Shown here piece after piece: positions 59,880 through 64,000 of a stretch of 64,000 nucleotides of DNA; within the stretch, counting starts at the first letter, position 1, and every line of letters begins with the position of its first letter. The notes below the pieces were generated by a model. The model worked only from the letters and a program-made list of their open reading frames with translations, had not been told where the DNA came from and ran no database searches. The translations under genes were made by a program, and so were the position numbers. This stretch comes from Pseudomonas sp. ML2-2023-3 (GTDB lineage Bacteria > Pseudomonadota > Gammaproteobacteria > Pseudomonadales > Pseudomonadaceae), in contig NZ_CP146343.1 of the NCBI RefSeq assembly GCF_037055275.1, forward strand, positions 2,452,501 to 2,516,500, written 5' to 3'.

Positions 59880-61058
59880 GTGTTGAATACCCCATTTTCT
59901 CCTTGGCCTTCTTTCACGGAAGAAGAAGCCGATGCCGCACGTGATGTCATCTTGTCAAACAAGGTCAACTACTGGACAGGTCAGGAAACGCGATCTTTTG
60001 AAAAAGAGTTCGCCGAGTGGTCGGGCACTGACTATGCCGTTGCCCTGGCTAATGGCACCGTGGCCCTTGATCTGGCGTTGAAAGCACTCGGAATTGGCGC
60101 CGGGGATGAGGTTATCGTAACGTCACGTACTTTCCTGGCGTCGGTTTCGAGCATTGTCAATGCTGGAGCGATCCCTGTTTTTGCTGACGTTGATCTGGAC
60201 TCGCAGAACTTTTCAGCGCAAACCATCCAGGCGGTTTTGACTCCTCGCACTAAAGCTTTGATCTGTGTTCATTTGGCGGGATGGCCATGTGATATGGATC
60301 CGATCATGGCCTTGGCTAACGAGTATGGCCTGAAAGTGATCGAGGATTGTGCCCAGGCTCACGGTGCTCACTATAAAGGTCGTCCGGTCGGTTCTATTGG
60401 CCATATTGGTGCCTGGTCATTCTGTCAGGACAAGATTATGACCACTGGAGGCGAGGGCGGCATGGTCACCACCAATGATCGTCAGCTTTGGGCTGACATG
60501 TGGGCTTATAAAGACCATGGCAAGAGCTGGGAAGCCGTCTACGAGCGTGAGCACGCTCCAGGATTTCGCTGGCTGCATGAAAGTTTCGGTACCAATTGGC
60601 GGATGCTTGAAGTTCAGGCTGTCATCGGACGGATTCAGTTGCGTCGCATGCAGGACTGGCACCGCGCTCGCCTGAATAATGCCCAGTCCATCTGGAAAGC
60701 TGCCCGGCAGCTCCCGGCACTTCGCGTTCCCGTGTTGCCTGACGATGCGGTGCACGCAGCCTATAAATGTTATGTATTTGTTCGTCCTGATTGCCTCAAG
60801 TCTGATTGGTCCCGAGACCGGATTCTCAATGAAATTTCCGCGCGGGGAGTACCAGCTTTTGCTGGCTCATGCTCAGAGGTTTATCTGGAAAAAGCTTTCG
60901 ACAATACTGACTGGCGTCCCGTGCAGCGTCTGGTTAATGCGAGAGAACTGGGTGAGACGAGTATGATGTTCATGGTTCATCCAACATTGACCGCGCAAGA
61001 AATCGCGTTGACCTGCAAAGTGATCAGCGAGGTTGTTCAGCTAGCTTCGTTGGTGTGA
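59880..61058 (+). CDS. DegT/DnrJ-family sugar aminotransferase (PglE-like)
   Basis: 392 residues from GTG 59880. It is a PLP enzyme of the sugar 4-aminotransferase family: VALANGTVALDLALKALG, EDCAQAHGAHYKG and the lysine in SFCQDKIMTTGGEGG. Between the fused acetyltransferase gene and wbpM it fits the aminotransferase that turns UDP-4-keto-6-deoxy-GlcNAc into the 4-amino sugar of the bacillosamine route (PglE in Campylobacter, PglC in Neisseria). Confidence 0.88.
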   Translation: MLNTPFSPWPSFTEEEADAARDVILSNKVNYWTGQETRSFEKEFAEWSGTDYAVALANGTVALDLALKALGIGAGDEVIVTSRTFLASVSSIVNAGAIPVFADVDLDSQNFSAQTIQAVLTPRTKALICVHLAGWPCDMDPIMALANEYGLKVIEDCAQAHGAHYKGRPVGSIGHIGAWSFCQDKIMTTGGEGGMVTTNDRQLWADMWAYKDHGKSWEAVYEREHAPGFRWLHESFGTNWRMLEVQAVIGRIQLRRMQDWHRARLNNAQSIWKAARQLPALRVPVLPDDAVHAAYKCYVFVRPDCLKSDWSRDRILNEISARGVPAFAGSCSEVYLEKAFDNTDWRPVQRLVNARELGETSMMFMVHPTLTAQEIALTCKVISEVVQLASLV

Positions 61059-61133
61059 GGTGTAACCTTGCGGTGTTGGTTCGGAGTACCGGGCCGCAAA
61101 GTGCTGATGGTTTTTTAGAGCAGCAAAGGTGTC

Positions 61134-63140
61134 ATGGGATTTATGGATAAAGTTCGAGCTTACTTACTCAGCCTTTCGCGGCGACAGAAACGCATTATTC
61201 AAGTCACAGCAGATGTGGTCCTCGTTTGGCTTGCTTTGTGGCTTGCGTTCGTTGTGCGTCTTGGCATCGACGAGATGATCAATCCGGTCAAATTGCACTT
61301 TTGGGTATTTGTAGTTGCACCAATAGTTTCCATCCCCTTTTTTATTCGCTTCGGCATGTATCGCGCCGTGATGCGATATTTTGGCAACGATGCCTTGATC
61401 GCAATTATCAAGGCCGTCAGCCTTTCTTCGTTGGTCTTGGCTGTTGTGATGTACTGGTACAGCACTCCCGCCAATGCCGTCCCGCGCTCGATCATATTTA
61501 ATTATTGGTGGCTGAGCCTGGTAATGCTCGGTGGTTTGCGCCTGGCTATGCGTCAGTACTTTTTGGGTGACTGGTTCTCGGCTGCTCAACATGTGCCTTT
61601 CGCCAGTCGTGATGATGGCCTGACGCGCGTAGCCATTTACGGTGCCGGTGCAGCAGGTAATCAGCTGGTTGCTGCCTTGAGAATGGGGCGGGCCATGCGG
61701 CCTGTGGCGTTCATAGATGATGATGAGGGGATTGCTGATCGCATCATCTCCGGCTTGCAGGTATTCAAACCCGAGCACATTCAGCTGATGATTGATCGTA
61801 CGGGAGCCCAGGAAGTGCTGTTGGCGGTTCCTTCATCGTCCCGCGGTCGGCGTCGTGAGATCCTGAGTTTGCTTGAGGGCTTTCCGCTCCATGTTCGCAG
61901 TGTTCCTGGCTTTATGGATTTGGCCAGTGGGCGGGTCAAGGTTGATGACATTCAGGAAGTGGACATAGCCGATTTGCTGGGGCGTGATCCGGTTCCGGCC
62001 CAGGGTGAGCTGCTGGAGCACTGCATTAAAGGTCAGTGTGTCCTGGTGACGGGGGCAGGTGGTTCCATCGGCTCGGAGCTGTGTCGCCAGATTCTGGCTC
62101 TTAGACCGACTACTTTGTTGCTGTACGAGCATAGCGAATTTAATCTTTACAGTATTTATGGCGAGCTGGAACAGCGGGTTGGTCGCGAGTCCCTTTCGGT
62201 GAAGGTGCTACCGATTTTGGGTTCGGTGCGTAACCCGCATAAATTACTGGATGTGATGAAGACCTGGCATGTCGATACGGTCTATCACGCAGCGGCTTAT
62301 AAGCATGTGCCCATGGTTGAGCACAATATCGCCGAAGGTGTACTCAATAATGTCATGGGCACGCTCAATACCGCCCAGGCGGCTCTGCAGTCTGGTGTCG
62401 CGAACTTTGTACTGATTTCAACTGACAAGGCTGTGCGACCGACGAATGTGATGGGTAGCACCAAGCGCTTGGCCGAAATGACGTTGCAGGCACTCAGTCG
62501 CGAGATTGCGCCTGTGCTATTTGACGATGCCGCTAATGTGTCACGGGTTAACAAGACCCGGTTCACTATGGTTCGTTTCGGTAATGTACTGGGCTCTTCC
62601 GGGTCTGTGATTCCGCTTTTCCATAAGCAGATAAAGGCCGGTGGTCCGCTGACAGTGACCCACCCCAAGATTACCCGCTATTTCATGACTATCCCTGAGG
62701 CCGCGCAGTTGGTCATTCAGGCCGGCTCGATGGGGCAAGGTGGCGATGTCTTTGTCCTGGACATGGGCGAGCCTGTGCGCATTGTCGAGTTGGCCGAAAA
62801 GATGATTCACCTCTCCGGTTTGAGTGTTCGCTCTGATAAAAACCTGCATGGCGACATAGAAATTGAGTTCACTGGCTTGCGTCCTGGCGAAAAGCTTTAC
62901 GAAGAGTTACTGATTGGTGACAACGTAGTCGCAACTCGTCATCCAATGATCATGTGCGCGAACGAGGACATGTTGCCTTGGGATGAGTTGAAAGAGCGTT
63001 TGTCTCAACTGCTTGATGCTGTTGATATGGATGACTATGTCCGGGTACGCCAGTTGTTGCGTGAGACCGTCAGTGGTTATGCGCCCGAGGGTGAAATCGT
63101 GGACTGGATCCATCAGCAGCGTCGCAGCGAGTTTTCCTGA
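61134..63140 (+). CDS. wbpM: Membrane UDP-GlcNAc 4,6-dehydratase WbpM
   Basis: 668 residues. Four membrane segments lie in the first ~150, a first Rossmann domain follows (IYGAGAAGNQLVAALRMG), then the SDR dehydratase (VTGAGGSIGSELCRQIL). The active site STDKAVRPTNVMGSTKR has Met in place of Tyr, as in WbpM/PglF/FlmA. It makes UDP-4-keto-6-deoxy-GlcNAc, here the likely entry into bacillosamine or QuiNAc. It is the right border of the O-antigen locus in Pseudomonas. ATG 61143 is an alternative start. Confidence 0.95.
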   Translation: MGFMDKVRAYLLSLSRRQKRIIQVTADVVLVWLALWLAFVVRLGIDEMINPVKLHFWVFVVAPIVSIPFFIRFGMYRAVMRYFGNDALIAIIKAVSLSSLVLAVVMYWYSTPANAVPRSIIFNYWWLSLVMLGGLRLAMRQYFLGDWFSAAQHVPFASRDDGLTRVAIYGAGAAGNQLVAALRMGRAMRPVAFIDDDEGIADRIISGLQVFKPEHIQLMIDRTGAQEVLLAVPSSSRGRRREILSLLEGFPLHVRSVPGFMDLASGRVKVDDIQEVDIADLLGRDPVPAQGELLEHCIKGQCVLVTGAGGSIGSELCRQILALRPTTLLLYEHSEFNLYSIYGELEQRVGRESLSVKVLPILGSVRNPHKLLDVMKTWHVDTVYHAAAYKHVPMVEHNIAEGVLNNVMGTLNTAQAALQSGVANFVLISTDKAVRPTNVMGSTKRLAEMTLQALSREIAPVLFDDAANVSRVNKTRFTMVRFGNVLGSSGSVIPLFHKQIKAGGPLTVTHPKITRYFMTIPEAAQLVIQAGSMGQGGDVFVLDMGEPVRIVELAEKMIHLSGLSVRSDKNLHGDIEIEFTGLRPGEKLYEELLIGDNVVATRHPMIMCANEDMLPWDELKERLSQLLDAVDMDDYVRVRQLLRETVSGYAPEGEIVDWIHQQRRSEFS

Positions 63141-63195
63141 CTACATACTCTGCAATGCACTGATTTTTGACACTCGACCTCCATCGCCTACGTTT

Positions 63196-63223
63196 GGAAT
63201 ACAGCTCAGGAGAGCTGTATTCC
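63196..63223. other. Perfect hairpin after wbpM
   Basis: GGAATACAGCTC (63196-63207), loop AGGA, GAGCTGTATTCC (63212-63223). The stem is perfect over 12 bp, but no T run follows. It lies between wbpM and the ComEA-like gene, 28 bases before the latter's start. Confidence 0.6.
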
Positions 63224-63250
63224 ACTTAACGATGTAATGGAGTGTCACTT

Positions 63251-63580
63251 ATGCGTATCGCTTTTATCTCTTCGATTTTTTTGGCTTTGATGGTGGGTTT
63301 TTCGAGCGTGATTCATGCTGCCCCGTCGGTAGAGGCAACTGAGCCGGTTGTCGCTGCGCAAGTTGCATCAGATGCGCAAGTGGTGACGATCAATCTCAAC
63401 ACCGCGGATGAGGCGACGCTTCAACGTGAACTCTCAGGTGTTGGTGCTGTTAAAGCCAAGGCGATCGTGGCTTACCGCGAGGCTAACGGTGACTTCACGT
63501 CAGCCGATGAGTTGCTTGAGGTCAAAGGGATAGGCAAAGCCATCTTTGAAAAGAATCGGGATAAGGTTGCGGTCAAGTAA
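63251..63580 (+). CDS. ComEA-like helix-hairpin-helix protein
   Basis: 109 residues with a signal peptide (MRIAFISSIFLALMVGFSSVIHA) and tandem HhH motifs (NLNTADEATLQRELSGVGAV, LLEVKGIGKAIFEKN). ComEA proteins bind DNA in the periplasm during uptake. Many pseudomonads keep this gene after wbpM. ATG 63251 is preferred (GGAG upstream); GTG 63242 is in frame. Confidence 0.9.
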   Translation: MRIAFISSIFLALMVGFSSVIHAAPSVEATEPVVAAQVASDAQVVTINLNTADEATLQRELSGVGAVKAKAIVAYREANGDFTSADELLEVKGIGKAIFEKNRDKVAVK

Positions 63581-63600
63581 CCCGGGCAGTTAAGCGAAGA

Positions 63601-63628
63601 AAGCCAGTCATTGACTGGCTTTTTTTTA
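63601..63628 (+). terminator. Rho-independent terminator after comEA-like gene
   Basis: AAGCCAGTC and GACTGGCTT pair around ATT and are followed by eight or nine T. Confidence 0.9.
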
Positions 63629-63731
63629 TTCGTGGCGCACGTATTCAGGTGTGTGGTGTTGATTGCTTCGTAAGCGCTCCATAAACGTAACCGTCCGGCC
63701 AGCACCCTCTGCTGACAGCCCTCCGAATTGG

Positions 63732-63772
63732 CCAAGATAGTGGACACCATTTTTTAGTGGACACTATCTTGG
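63732..63772 (+). other. Inverted repeat over the IS66 tnpA start
   Basis: CCAAGATAGTG (63732-63742) pairs with CACTATCTTGG (63762-63772), leaving the GTG start at 63757 in the loop. AGTGGACAC is also directly repeated at 63739 and 63756. An mRNA hairpin here could limit translation of tnpA. Confidence 0.5.
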
Positions 63773-64000
63773 ATATCATTGCCCCAGCCCGTCGACCCGG
63801 TCGTCGCCCCAACTTCCCGCCAGAGTTCAAACGCAAAGTTGTCGAAGCCACGTTCCAGCCTGGCGCCTCCGTGTCGTTGATCGCTCGTGAGCATGACGTC
63901 AATGCCAACCTGGTCTTTCGCTGGCGGCAGCAATATCAAGAGGGCTTGTTCGGCCCGGCCAGCCAGAGTGCAACGCTTTTGCCTGTCCAGGTGATCGAGG
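63757..64000 (+). CDS. tnpA: IS66-family TnpA accessory protein (partial)
   Basis: Reads without a stop from GTG 63757 to the window edge (81 codons). It begins with DTILDIIAPARRPGRRPNF and contains an HTH region (EFKRKVVEA, SLIAREHDVNANLVFRWRQQY), typical of IS66 OrfA, and the LLPVQV segment near its end. The C-terminus lies beyond the window. Confidence 0.8.
   Translation, partial: MDTILDIIAPARRPGRRPNFPPEFKRKVVEATFQPGASVSLIAREHDVNANLVFRWRQQYQEGLFGPASQSATLLPVQVIE

Larger units (their letters stand above)
63670..64000 (+). mobile_element. Left end of an IS66-family element (runs off the window)
   Basis: GTAAGCG at 63670 matches the usual IS66 terminal bases, and a TnpA gene starts 87 bases inside. 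The direct repeats that should flank it, the other genes (tnpB, tnpC) and the right end are outside the window. Confidence 0.75.

Noticed and set aside
63196..63223. Hairpin after wbpM as a rho-independent terminator
   Set aside because: The stem is perfect, but no T run follows. I keep it as a hairpin of unknown role.

Overview
The window is chromosomal DNA of a Pseudomonas outside the aeruginosa species, most likely of the fluorescens lineage. Gene content and order match Pseudomonas blocks that I recall from P. aeruginosa: infA-bpt-aat-ftsK-lolA-rarA-crcB-serS-cysG; the NAGGN osmolyte operon with mnmC and pap; fumC-DUF2059-bolA-trhO-dsbA-ABC-rbdA; yciK-mupP-ubiG-mtaD-mtnA-gyrA-serC-pheA-hisC-tyrA/aroA-cmk-rpsA-ihfB; and an O-antigen locus between ihfB and wbpM. 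Typical Pseudomonas REP palindromes lie in several gaps. I saw no rRNA, tRNA or CRISPR array.

Layout. 1-9973: translation and N-end-rule genes on the minus strand, then a plus-strand run from ftsK to cysG. 9981-11341: a REP palindrome split by an IS110-family insertion sequence. Its 5' non-coding end folds into two guide-bearing loops, and both can be read directly against the element's own ends and its insertion site. 11365-18486 (minus): the N-acetylglutaminylglutamine amide operon and mnmC. 18626-20131: polyphosphate:AMP phosphotransferase. 20229-29595: fumC (minus), then small stress and redox genes, an ABC exporter and a GGDEF/EAL gene (rbdA-like) broken by one extra G in a G8 run. 29676-33227 (minus): yciK, mupP, ubiG, mtaD. 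33334-46655 (plus): mtnA, gyrA, then an aromatic amino acid/serine operon running into cmk, rpsA, ihfB and lapA.

46656-63140 is the O-antigen locus. It opens with about 1.2 kb of AT-rich DNA holding only doubtful ORFs. An rfaH paralogue of nusG follows, then a leader carrying a JUMPstart/ops element, then rmlA, rmlC, wzx, a glycosyltransferase, wzy, the three UDP-L-FucNAc genes (wbjBCD/fnlABC type), a WbuB-like transferase, a fused phosphoglycosyltransferase-acetyltransferase, a DegT aminotransferase and wbpM. The last three make a complete bacillosamine-type initiation module like Neisseria pglBCD. With two further glycosyltransferases, a three-sugar repeat containing L-FucNAc is the simplest prediction. 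A ComEA-like gene follows, and the left end of an IS66-family element runs off the window.

The most notable observation is the decodable bridge RNA of the IS110 element. Its target loop spells AAGCCAGC and GTGGGAGC, which bracket the REP site AAGCCAG-CT-CCCA(C/T) in which the element sits. Its donor loop spells ACAGTTGC and CACAAGC, which match the element's right and left ends.
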